This document shows positions 56,352-64,000 of a DNA stretch of 64,000 bases, in pieces. Source of the DNA: Pseudomonadota bacterium (GTDB lineage Bacteria > Pseudomonadota > Gammaproteobacteria > Xanthomonadales > Ahniellaceae); contig JALHNO010000001.1 of NCBI GenBank assembly GCA_022843465.1, forward strand, positions 424,408-488,407, given 5' to 3'. The translations under genes and the position numbers were made by a program. How positions within the stretch are numbered: position 1 is the stretch's first letter; each line of letters starts with the position of its first letter. The notes below the pieces were generated by a model that did not search any database, was not told where the DNA came from, and worked only from the letters and a program-made list of their open reading frames with translations.

Positions 56352-58437
56352 ACGGTGATCGTTGTGCGGAACCCCTCCGCTTCGGGTCGACGGAGTCGGT
56401 TCGAATTGGGGCGGAAGTCGCTCTGAGCAGGGCCTTGGCGTGCGTGTGAAACGGACTGGCGGGCGCCCACCGGGTCTGGATGCGCTTGGCCAGACCGCCC
56501 ACCTTGGCACGATCGATGGGTTCACCGGCGTGTGCGGCGCACAGAGCGGCGGACATTTCGGCTGCGGCGCTGCGCCAGTGCTCGGCACCGTGATGCTTCT
56601 GTGCCGCTGCAACCGCCTGCTGCGCACGCACACTTCCGATCTCGACGGCTGCTTGCTCGCAATCGAGTTCGGCCAGTCCGGCAAGAATGGGCCCCAGCAT
56701 GGGATGGTCAAATTTCTCGGCGATTGGCAGGGCTTCCTCCCACAGTGCACGCGCCTCCGACAGGTCACCTTGAAAACGGCGTGTCCACGCGAGATTGTTC
56801 AAGGTGTAGGAGAGATCGTCGAATTCTTCGCTGCGATGCTTGCGGTCGCTGAGCACGGCGGCACGCAGCAGCGTCTCGGCCTGGCCGAGCGCGCCGGCTT
56901 CCAGCTCCAGGAGTCCCAGATTGTTTTTCAAGGTGCCGATCTCCGGCCCGTTTTCGTCGTAGACCTGAAGCGCCAACGACAGGGCCCGATTCCAGGCGGC
57001 GCGCGCGACATCGATCCTGCCGCTGGCATAGGCGTTTGATCCGCGCGTACCAATGGCTTGAATCGTCGCCGGATGGAGTTCTCCGACCACGGGCTCCAGC
57101 AATTCGATCGCCTGCAGGAATTGACGATCCGCGGCATCGTAGTCGCCGGAGAAATGCAGCAGAAAACCTAGACCCGATACGCTTCGGCTGCGGACCAGGG
57201 CGGCTTCCTCCGAACTCGCGTTGGCTTCGGCCAATTTGCCGATGGCCTCGTTATAGGCGGCGAGTGCCGCGACATCGTTCTCCCGATAGGCCTGCACATC
57301 GCCCATGATGTTCGCGGCGCGCGCCAGCTGGATCGCGGTGGCCGCTGAACCGCGCGCAGCAGCCGAGGCCAGATCGTCCAGGCTCTGCGTCGCCTTGTCG
57401 TATTCCCCCATCGCGAAGTAGACGTCAGCGAGCTCGATCTGATTTTCTATTCTTTGACTGGCGTCTTCGGGCGAAAGCTCATCGCCCGGATTCAAGTCGA
57501 GAGATTTCCGCATCAGTTCCACGCTGCGCTTGTGCAGTCCGAGGCTGGAGTAGGCCTGGCCCATGGTCGCGAGAAATCTGGATTTGACTGCAGGACGGGA
57601 AAAGCGCGTCGTGTCGATTCGCTTCACCGCGCGATCCAGCACTTCACGCACGGTCACGCTGTCCTGTCGCGCCCGTTCGGCATCGGCCAATCGAAACACC
57701 GAGAGCAGGAAATTTCTGGTTTGCCGCTCCGACTCCAGTTCAAGTTCGGCTTGAGACTGCGCGCGTCGCGCCACGTCACGCGCCAGGGTCGCGTCCCAGG
57801 CGAGATAGGACATCACCGCAGAGAGCAATAGCGAAGCGCCGATTGCGAGCATCCAGCGCTGCTGTCGGCGACGCATCTCGCGTCGCCGCAACGCATCATA
57901 AGGAACCCCCAGCAAGCCAGCTGCCAGCTTGAGAAATGCCGCGTTGAAGCCATCGCCTTCGCTGCGCGCATCGGCCGCGAGGGGCTCGCCGGGCGGCGCA
58001 TCAGGGTTGGCGCCATCAAACAGCAACTCACGGGGAAATGCGGCCACGGCGCCCGCCGTGCGCGGGTCGGCCGTCGGATCACCGGCGACGACAAAGGCCA
58101 GCACCGGCCGCTCAGGATACTTCTCGCGGAAGTAGCGAATCTCCTGACCGACCCAATGCGAAGCCACTGCAGCCGGGGAGCACACCACGATCAAGGCTTC
58201 GGCAGCATCCAATGCGGCCTCAATGCTTCCGGACAAACGAGCGGAGGACGCCAGATCCTCGCGATCGCGAAACACCGGGCCCAGGCGAGCGGGTAGCTGC
58301 CGCTCAGTCGCGCCATCGGTGCGCAAAGCCGCCGGCACCCGGAACGATTCAAGGCGCCGGTGCAGGCGCCGGGTGAGGCGTTCGTCCCTGTGGCTGTAGC
58401 TGATGAAGGCGCGATAGCGAAGCGCGGGCAAACTCAC
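56350..58437 (-). CDS. TIR domain protein with transmembrane helix and TPR repeats
   Basis: A 695-residue protein. Residues about 5-130 form a TIR-like domain: YRAFISYSHRDERLTRRLHRRLES...DREDLASSARLSGSIEAALDAAEALIVVCSPAAVASHWVGQEIRYF. The SHWVGQEI stretch is where the catalytic glutamate of NAD-cleaving TIRs lies. A membrane helix follows (WMLAIGASLLLSAVMSYLAW, about 195-214), then TPR repeats to about residue 600 (GEYDKATQSLDDLA, GDYDAADRQFLQAIELL, GRIDVARAAWNRALSLA). TIR plus TPR proteins act in signalling and in some phage-defence systems; which applies here is unknown. ATG 58437 is the natural start. Confidence 0.88.
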   Translation of the reverse strand: MSLPALRYRAFISYSHRDERLTRRLHRRLESFRVPAALRTDGATERQLPARLGPVFRDREDLASSARLSGSIEAALDAAEALIVVCSPAAVASHWVGQEIRYFREKYPERPVLAFVVAGDPTADPRTAGAVAAFPRELLFDGANPDAPPGEPLAADARSEGDGFNAAFLKLAAGLLGVPYDALRRREMRRRQQRWMLAIGASLLLSAVMSYLAWDATLARDVARRAQSQAELELESERQTRNFLLSVFRLADAERARQDSVTVREVLDRAVKRIDTTRFSRPAVKSRFLATMGQAYSSLGLHKRSVELMRKSLDLNPGDELSPEDASQRIENQIELADVYFAMGEYDKATQSLDDLASAAARGSAATAIQLARAANIMGDVQAYRENDVAALAAYNEAIGKLAEANASSEEAALVRSRSVSGLGFLLHFSGDYDAADRQFLQAIELLEPVVGELHPATIQAIGTRGSNAYASGRIDVARAAWNRALSLALQVYDENGPEIGTLKNNLGLLELEAGALGQAETLLRAAVLSDRKHRSEEFDDLSYTLNNLAWTRRFQGDLSEARALWEEALPIAEKFDHPMLGPILAGLAELDCEQAAVEIGSVRAQQAVAAAQKHHGAEHWRSAAAEMSAALCAAHAGEPIDRAKVGGLAKRIQTRWAPASPFHTHAKALLRATSAPIRTDSVDPKRRGSAQRSP

Positions 58438-58473
58438 TGGCCTGGCCCGATCTCGCCTTGGCGCCGCCGCCGC

Positions 58474-59121
58474 TTACTCGAAACCATTCTGGAACAGAGT
58501 GTTGAACGCCGCCATGCAGGCCGAGTTGGGCTCGGCGGGATTGCCGTTCCAGGTGCCCAGAAAGGTACTGTTGCGAAAACAGAAATACTCACCGTTGTAG
58601 CCATTCAGATCGCCGCGCCAGAGAAACGTGCCGCCTTGCTGGATGTACGAGTTGCTGGTCAGTGTGGCGGATGTGAGTCCATAGAGCCCGACGATGATGA
58701 GCCCGTTGGGAAAGCGATAAACGCCCCACTGAAACCCGGTCGGCGCATCGAAGCGGAGATCGTCGAGCAGCGCGTAACGCGTAGCGCGCACCGCGTTATT
58801 GGTATTCGGGCCGATCAGGCTGGCGAGCCCGGTTTCATCGCCTTCAAAAAAACTTCCGCCGCCCCAGACATCGTCGACGGAAATTTGACAGTAGACGTCA
58901 ACCAGGTGGGTGCCATTGTCGCGCCCGGAGAAGGTGATGCCGTTGATGATCAGGAGCGCAGAGCCGACCGTGCTGCCGGGGCAATCGGCGGTGCCGATCT
59001 GACGCGTATCCCACTCGCCACCGAAATCCACCCGCAAGGTGCGACGGGCCGCCAGACATTCGCAGGCGAGCAGGAGTCCGATGGCAATCACGATCAATCG
59101 CGAAATCGTTCGATGCTTCAT
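58474..59121 (-). CDS. Small secreted protein with FQNGFE tail
   Basis: The 215-residue exported protein has a signal peptide (LIVIAIGLLLACECLAA) and a beta-rich body (RVDFGGEWDTRQIGTADCPGST...YGLTSATLTSNSYIQQGGTFLWRGDLNGYNGEYFCF) with several cysteines. It ends in NTLFQNGFE, the same C-terminal tail found on three other exported proteins in this window. I recognise no other family. It lies 36 bp upstream of the TIR-TPR gene on the same strand, so the two could share a transcript. Confidence 0.75.
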   Translation of the reverse strand: MKHRTISRLIVIAIGLLLACECLAARRTLRVDFGGEWDTRQIGTADCPGSTVGSALLIINGITFSGRDNGTHLVDVYCQISVDDVWGGGSFFEGDETGLASLIGPNTNNAVRATRYALLDDLRFDAPTGFQWGVYRFPNGLIIVGLYGLTSATLTSNSYIQQGGTFLWRGDLNGYNGEYFCFRNSTFLGTWNGNPAEPNSACMAAFNTLFQNGFE

Positions 59122-59351
59122 GCTCTACCTCGCACTGGTCGAGATGCTGCGCCCAGGCCAATACCCAGTTCAGCCGAGGCGAGATACTTCTTTGCCGATC
59201 TTGCGCGCGCCTCACCAGGCGCGCTGGCACCGAAGCTGGCACCAGCATATCCTAGTGCTGCGGCGGCGGCGATGGCCTGCTGAGCGAAGCCGACTCCGGC
59301 CGGCACCTACGGCCGCGTAGAATGGGCCGTGCTCCCCGTCAGAGGCTCTCG

Positions 59352-61247
59352 ATGACCCACTATTCCCTGCGCGATGTCATTGAAGCCTGGGAGCGGGTTG
59401 GTCGGGGTGGCGATGCCATGGCCGAGCACGAGCGCCTCGATCTGGCGCGCGCCGCGCTCGATCTGGGACACCCCACGTTTGCCTGTGAAATTCTCAGCGA
59501 TGCCTTGCGGCGCGGCCAGACCGCAGCGGAGCTTCGCTATCTCGCCGCGCTCGCCCATGCCCGGATCGGGGCCTACAGCCAGGCCGCCGCGTGGATCGAT
59601 ACCCTGTTGGAGAACCCGGGCGACGCCGCGCTGGAGGTACAGGCACTGTCGCTCGCGGGCCGCATTGCCAAGGATCGCTGGGCGCGTCTGCCGCCGGGGA
59701 GCGCGCGCGAGCGCGCCGGCCTCACCGCGCTGAAGCACTACCGCGACGCCTGGCGTGCCACCCGCGATCCGTTTCCTGGAATCAATGCGGCAACGCTGCT
59801 GGTGCTGAGCGGCGATCTCGCAGCTGGCCGCGCATTGGCGGAACAGGTGCGCGCCGCCGCCCTGGCCGCCGACTCAAGCCTGGAGCCGCATTGGCGCGAA
59901 GCCACCCTCGGCGAGGCGGCCTTGCTCATGGGCGAACACGAATCCGCCGCCACCCACTATGCGGCTGCCGTCGCTGCGGCAGGACGCAATGTCGGCCACG
60001 TGGCCTCCATGCGTCGGCAATTGCGTTTGCTCAGCCGCAGCATGCAGGTTCCCGATGCCGTCTTTGCGGCCTTGAGTGTGCCCTCGGTGGCCGTGTTTAC
60101 CGGCCATATGATCGACGCGCCGGATGTGCCCGAGCCGCGCTTTCCTGCCCACATCGAAGCCGCCGTTGCGGAACGGATTGCCCAGGCCCTGCAGCAGCAC
60201 GGTGTCGGATTTGGCTACTGTTCCGCCGCCTGCGGGGCCGACTTGCTGTTCATCGAGGCGATGCTCGCGCGCGGCGCGGAGGTCCACGTCACCCTGCCCT
60301 TTGATCGCGCCGACTTCGTGGCGACCAGTGTCTCCTTCGCCGGGCCCGGCTGGGTGCAACGCTTCGACGCGGCGCTGGAACGGGTCGCCAGTGTCAGCTT
60401 CGGCGTGCGCGAACGCTTTCTGGGTGACGAAGCCCTGTTTCCCTACGCCGCTGCCCTGGTAAACGGCGCCGCGATTCTGCGTGCGCGCGAACTCGAATCC
60501 GAACCGCTGATGCTGGCCGTGCTGGACACCGAGGCACGCGATCTGGTGGGCGGGACCCGCGCAACCCTGGAGAGCTGGACCCGCCACGGATTGCGTGCAG
60601 AACGAATTGATCTGACCCGGATCAGGCTCACCACGCCCAGCGTCGGGCCCGCGCGCAAGGTTCCGTTGGCAACCGCAGTCGAGGTGCGCAGCACACCGCC
60701 ACGACGCGAGGTCAGGACCATGTTGTTTGCTGACGTGGTCGGCTTCAGCAAGCTGGCCGAAGAGGACACCCCCGCGTTCGTCTTGAACTTCTTTGGCGCG
60801 ATCGCCGAAATCGTACGTCACAGCGAGCGCAAGCCGGCCTTCGTCAACACCTGGGGCGATGGACTCTTCATGGTGTTCAATGACGTCGATGACGGCGCCA
60901 CGTTTGCATTGCAACTGTGCGATGCGGTGCGGCGCACCGATTGGCCGGCGTACGGCCTGCCCGAAGGCACCAGTATCCGCATCGGAATGCATACCGGGCC
61001 GGTGTTTCAGGCCCTGGACCCGCTGATCCAGCGCCTGAACTATTTCGGTTCGCATGTGAACCGGGCGGCACGCATCGAACCCGTTGCGGCACCGGGTTCG
61101 GTCTACGCGAGCTCCGAATTGGCGTTCGTACTGGCAGCCTCCGGCAGCGCGCATTTTGTCACCGATTATCTCGGCCTGTTGCCGCTCGCCAAGGGCTTTG
61201 GATCGAGTGCCCTGTATCGACTGCGACGCGCCGATGAGGCGGAGTAG
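59352..61247 (+). CDS. TPR / SLOG-like / class III nucleotide cyclase fusion protein
   Basis: A 631-residue protein. Residues about 1-210 are TPR-like helices. About 220-430 look like a Rossmann-type SLOG/LOG domain (AVFTGHMIDAP, YCSAACGADLLFIEAMLARGAEVHVTLPF). About 455-620 are a class III cyclase domain with both metal aspartates (FADVVGFSKL, NTWGDGLFMVF) and the transition-state Asn/Arg (HVNRAARIEP). By eye the two residues that set base specificity in adenylyl cyclases (Lys and Asp) are both Asn here (FVNTWGD; LNYFG), so the product is uncertain. It is divergent from the small secreted and TIR-TPR genes. ATG 59352 is the natural start. Confidence 0.88.
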   Translation: MTHYSLRDVIEAWERVGRGGDAMAEHERLDLARAALDLGHPTFACEILSDALRRGQTAAELRYLAALAHARIGAYSQAAAWIDTLLENPGDAALEVQALSLAGRIAKDRWARLPPGSARERAGLTALKHYRDAWRATRDPFPGINAATLLVLSGDLAAGRALAEQVRAAALAADSSLEPHWREATLGEAALLMGEHESAATHYAAAVAAAGRNVGHVASMRRQLRLLSRSMQVPDAVFAALSVPSVAVFTGHMIDAPDVPEPRFPAHIEAAVAERIAQALQQHGVGFGYCSAACGADLLFIEAMLARGAEVHVTLPFDRADFVATSVSFAGPGWVQRFDAALERVASVSFGVRERFLGDEALFPYAAALVNGAAILRARELESEPLMLAVLDTEARDLVGGTRATLESWTRHGLRAERIDLTRIRLTTPSVGPARKVPLATAVEVRSTPPRREVRTMLFADVVGFSKLAEEDTPAFVLNFFGAIAEIVRHSERKPAFVNTWGDGLFMVFNDVDDGATFALQLCDAVRRTDWPAYGLPEGTSIRIGMHTGPVFQALDPLIQRLNYFGSHVNRAARIEPVAAPGSVYASSELAFVLAASGSAHFVTDYLGLLPLAKGFGSSALYRLRRADEAE

Positions 61248-61347
61248 GCGAAGCAAACTGCATCACCGAGAACGACGCGCCGTGCGCATTCTGGATTGAA
61301 CGTCCGGGCGTCCGGCACGATGCGCTTCGGCTGTTTCGCTCTACGCC

Positions 61348-62808
61348 TTACTCGCGTACCAGACTGAGCGCCTGCTGGAGCACAGGGTCATCGGCCGACT
61401 GCACGATCGGTGTCGCGATGGCGACGTCGGGTACCACGCCGCGCGCCTGCAGATCACCGCTGTTGCGGATGATGTGGGCCTTGGGAAAGCCGACGGTGAT
61501 GCCGGTGCGCGGCAGTTCAAACTGCTCCATCGCGCCATACGTGGTCGCAAGGTCGGATGTCTCCTCGCCGATGATGCGGGCGAAGCCCAGGTCCTGGGCC
61601 AGCGCGGCCACATTGGTGGTGTTGGAGTAGGAGTGTCGATTGATCAGCATGAACACCTTGCCGCTGTAGCGCGCGCCCTTGCGGGGTTCGGCCCAGGGCA
61701 GCGGGAACGAAATCGTCTCGCCGTTCTCGTGCTTCGCATACGCTGCCGCCAGCAGGTGCGACATGGAACCCGCGGGCGCCTGCGGCAGTCGCCTGGCATT
61801 GGAGGCCGTAGTGGCTGCGCTGACCTTGATACGAAAATCCGAGCAGAAGCGGAACGGCCTGTCGGCGAACCAGGCCAGCATGACATCGCTGAAGGAATTG
61901 TCGCCGCCTGGGTTGTCGCGCAGATCGATCAGCAGGGACTTCGCGCCCGCCGCGTTGAACGAGGCGAACGCCGTATCGATGAAGCGTACGAAGGCGCTGT
62001 TGTCCCAGGGATCGGTCGCTCCCTCATCGTTATTGTAAAACGGGCCCGGCCGCAGATAGGCCACGCCGCCATCCAGTACGCGCGCCTCGCGCCCATTCCA
62101 GTCAAGCTCCAGCCCCGCTGGTTGCTGCCTGGCGATCTTCTCGACCTCGTCCCGACTGCGCGCGGGTACCGATACGGTTTTCTGCTTGCCATCAGCGCTG
62201 CGCAGGCTGAGCTTGAAATGATCACGCGCACCATGAACCTGCCACAGCAGAGCCGGGAAGCGCATTTCCATCAGGGTGTTGCGCATGTAGGTGTTGTCTG
62301 CCGCGATGTGCTCGCCGAGTTCGCCCAGCAGGATCGACATCGGCCTTCCATCGACCACACGCAACTCATCGCCGATCGCGATCTCGTCATCGCCGCTGAG
62401 ATTGCGCACGATATGGCTGCGCCCCTCCAGTACGCGGATCTGCAGCGGCAGCGCCTTGCCGCCGCCGATGCGGAAACGCTCATAGGCCGTGCCGGCTTCG
62501 TCGATGCGGGCATGCGCGACCCGCCCGTAGGCGACGAAGCGCTGGAAGGCCATCTGGATCTCGGTCAGCCGCATCGGCCGATCGATGGCTTCCCGCATCT
62601 GTTCGTAGCGGGCGTCGTAGTCCTTTCGCGGACGCCGCGCATACAGATCAAAGTGGGCGGCACGCAGACCGGAATACAATGCCTTGAAGTCGGCACGTAC
62701 CTCGCGGGCGCCGAACTCGGGGTCAGCCGGGTCTGGCGCCGCCGCCCGAAGGGGGAAGGAAAGCCCGAGCAGCAGGCCGGTCAGCAAGGCAATGAGACGC
62801 AAGTGCAT
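61348..62808 (-). CDS. S41 family peptidase (C-terminal processing peptidase-like)
   Basis: An exported serine protease-like protein of 486 residues. It has a signal peptide (MHLRLIALLTGLLLGLSFPLRA), an N-terminal helical part, a PDZ-like middle (EIAIGDELRVVDGRPMSILL) and an S41 core with LLIDLRDNPGGDN, VFMLINRHSYSNTTNVAALAQD (probable nucleophile serine in HSYSN) and IIGEETSD. It ends GVVPDVAIATP, typical of the family. ATG 62808 is preferred; ATG 62820 is four codons upstream. It is divergent from the CadC-like regulator, with 140 bp between start codons, suggesting possible control by it. Confidence 0.88.
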   Translation of the reverse strand: MHLRLIALLTGLLLGLSFPLRAAAPDPADPEFGAREVRADFKALYSGLRAAHFDLYARRPRKDYDARYEQMREAIDRPMRLTEIQMAFQRFVAYGRVAHARIDEAGTAYERFRIGGGKALPLQIRVLEGRSHIVRNLSGDDEIAIGDELRVVDGRPMSILLGELGEHIAADNTYMRNTLMEMRFPALLWQVHGARDHFKLSLRSADGKQKTVSVPARSRDEVEKIARQQPAGLELDWNGREARVLDGGVAYLRPGPFYNNDEGATDPWDNSAFVRFIDTAFASFNAAGAKSLLIDLRDNPGGDNSFSDVMLAWFADRPFRFCSDFRIKVSAATTASNARRLPQAPAGSMSHLLAAAYAKHENGETISFPLPWAEPRKGARYSGKVFMLINRHSYSNTTNVAALAQDLGFARIIGEETSDLATTYGAMEQFELPRTGITVGFPKAHIIRNSGDLQARGVVPDVAIATPIVQSADDPVLQQALSLVRE

Positions 62809-62948
62809 AAATACTCCCATGATATTGAACTTCCGCTGCAGGCAGTTCACCCTGTGCAGTCGCTGCCGGCATACTGCCGCGGTCATCCTGGTCCGCCCAT
62901 GAATTCCGCCTCCTGTTTTGTTGACCAAATCCTTCCCGAGTATCCGAG

Positions 62949-64000
62949 ATGAGCCCTGCAGCGGATACGGAGGCATTCGGCTTCGGTCCCTGGCGCGCCT
63001 TCCGCAGTTCGGGCGACCTGGTGGGTCCGGATGGCGCTGATCATCTGGAACCCAAGGTCATGGAGTTGCTGCTGCTGGTCGCCAGTCAGCCGGGCCGGGT
63101 CTGGTCGCGCGATGATCTGATGCAGACCTTGTGGCCCGGTCTGGTGGTGGGCGATGACACCCTGGCACGCGCCGTGTTCAAACTGCGCAAGGCACTCGGC
63201 GATGATGCCAAGGCAGCGCGCTATATTGAAACGATACCCAAGCGCGGCTATCGCTGGATCTTCCCGGCAGACGATCCGGATTCGAGCGCAGCGTCGCTTC
63301 CGACTTCAGTGGCGAGCACGGCGTCGCCGTCCTCAGCACCACGCCAGCATCTGGTCTGGGTGGCGGGCGCCGTCGTGCTGGCAGCGCTCGCCGTGCTGGC
63401 ATGGAACATGATCCCGAGCCGCGCAGCGATCGTCACCCCTGGCGAAGTCCAGACCCTGACCGACCGCGCCAATGATTTCTATTTTCAATACACGCGGGTC
63501 GACAACGAGGCTGCGATCGAATTGTTCGAACGCGTGGTTGCCCTGCAGCCCACGCACGCACCCGCCTATGCGGGACTCGCCAACGCGCTGGCGCAGCGCG
63601 AACTGCGTTGGCCCGTTGCCGCTGCCGGTGCGGCGCACGAGTTCAGCCGCCTTGGCGATGCCCTCCGGCATGGCCACACCCGAACCGAAAAGGCCCGACG
63701 CAACCTCATGCGTGCCAGCCAGCTGGCCGAGCGCGCAGTGGCCCTCGCAGCCGATGACGCCAGCGCACACAAGGCGCTCGGCTTCGTGCAGAGCGTGCAT
63801 GAGGATTTCGATGCCGCCCTGCAATCCTATCGGCGCGCCATCGAACTCGATCCCGATGCCTGGGGTCCGATGATCAATATTGGCGACATCCTGCAGATTA
63901 CCGGCAAGCCCGAGGAAGCCATACCCTACTTCGAAGCCGCCTTCGCCGCGATGACCCGCGTCTACCCGCAGCAGACCGCCCGCATCCGACCCTGGTACGC
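62949..64000 (+). CDS. CadC-like transcriptional regulator with winged helix and TPRs (cut by window end)
   Basis: The gene runs from ATG 62949 to the last base without a stop, giving 350 residues so far. Residues about 10-105 are an OmpR/PhoB-type winged helix (LEPKVMELLLLVASQPGRVWSRDDLMQTLWPGLVVGDDTLARAVFKLRKALGDD...YIETIPKRGYRWI). A single membrane helix follows at about 135-154 (LVWVAGAVVLAALAVLAWNM), then TPRs (AIELFERVVALQPTHAPAYAGLANAL; ALQSYRRAIELDPDAWGPMINIGDIL). This is the ToxR/CadC style of membrane-bound regulator, with the DNA-binding part inside the cell. The signal sensed is unknown. Confidence 0.9.
   Translation, partial: MSPAADTEAFGFGPWRAFRSSGDLVGPDGADHLEPKVMELLLLVASQPGRVWSRDDLMQTLWPGLVVGDDTLARAVFKLRKALGDDAKAARYIETIPKRGYRWIFPADDPDSSAASLPTSVASTASPSSAPRQHLVWVAGAVVLAALAVLAWNMIPSRAAIVTPGEVQTLTDRANDFYFQYTRVDNEAAIELFERVVALQPTHAPAYAGLANALAQRELRWPVAAAGAAHEFSRLGDALRHGHTRTEKARRNLMRASQLAERAVALAADDASAHKALGFVQSVHEDFDAALQSYRRAIELDPDAWGPMINIGDILQITGKPEEAIPYFEAAFAAMTRVYPQQTARIRPWY

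Overview
The window is high-GC DNA with dense coding on both strands and no rRNA, tRNA, transposase, integrase or phage gene that I can see. It looks like a chromosomal segment of a gammaproteobacterium of the Lysobacterales (Xanthomonadales), perhaps Rhodanobacteraceae-like. The basis is the rho / trxA / rhlB neighbourhood, the Xanthomonad-style RhlB with a long basic tail, the many palindromic intergenic repeats, and several secreted proteins ending in a shared F-x-N-G-F-E tail. The assignment is an inference from gene content, not from a marker gene.

Layout. 0.4-3 kb: an SLC13-type anion permease and a DUF481 outer-membrane protein. 3-5 kb: a gene-free, strongly palindromic repeat region with two microsatellite arrays. 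5-11.7 kb: rho, a lipid A acyltransferase-like protein, a methyltransferase with a Wzt-C-like domain, trxA and rhlB. 11.7-16.8 kb: a minus-strand run of an EAL/degenerate-GGDEF response regulator, one oligopeptide-type permease and a fused double ATPase. 17-25 kb: small membrane and metabolic genes (DUF2721, Asp/Glu racemase, 2OG oxygenase, SnoaL-like), a universal stress protein remnant, a propeller-GGDEF protein and a porin. 25.5-27.7 kb: katG, followed by an 89-bp repeat array. 28.3-38.3 kb: a giant repeat-rich lipoprotein, small membrane or secreted proteins, a GT2 glycosyltransferase and a PQQ-type sugar dehydrogenase. 38.6-44.9 kb: an unknown two-gene unit, an alpha/beta hydrolase, a pyrC-sbtA-sbtB operon, a GAF protein and a VOC protein, then a second 89-bp array. 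45.4-50 kb: the YlqF/RbgA GTPase and a four-gene EF-hand / ECF sigma / anti-sigma-like / metal-sensor operon, then a third 89-bp array. 50.4-51.7 kb: a MerR regulator divergent from DUF2938 and DUF2798 genes. 52-64 kb: a secreted propeller protein, an Omp85-family barrel, a TIR-TPR protein, a small secreted protein, a TPR-SLOG-like-nucleotide cyclase, an S41 peptidase and a CadC-like transcriptional regulator cut by the window end.

Themes. Housekeeping RNA metabolism (rho, rhlB, ylqF) sits beside a signalling-rich accessory set (two c-di-GMP proteins, a TIR protein, a class III cyclase, GAF, ECF sigma, MerR, CadC-like). The most unusual signals are the shared C-terminal FxNGFE tail on four otherwise unrelated exported proteins; the multi-family palindromic repeats, two of which show compensatory stem changes between copies; the 1.7-kb nested inverted repeat with a hexamer array at its centre; and a bicarbonate transporter plus PII-like pair translationally coupled to dihydroorotase.
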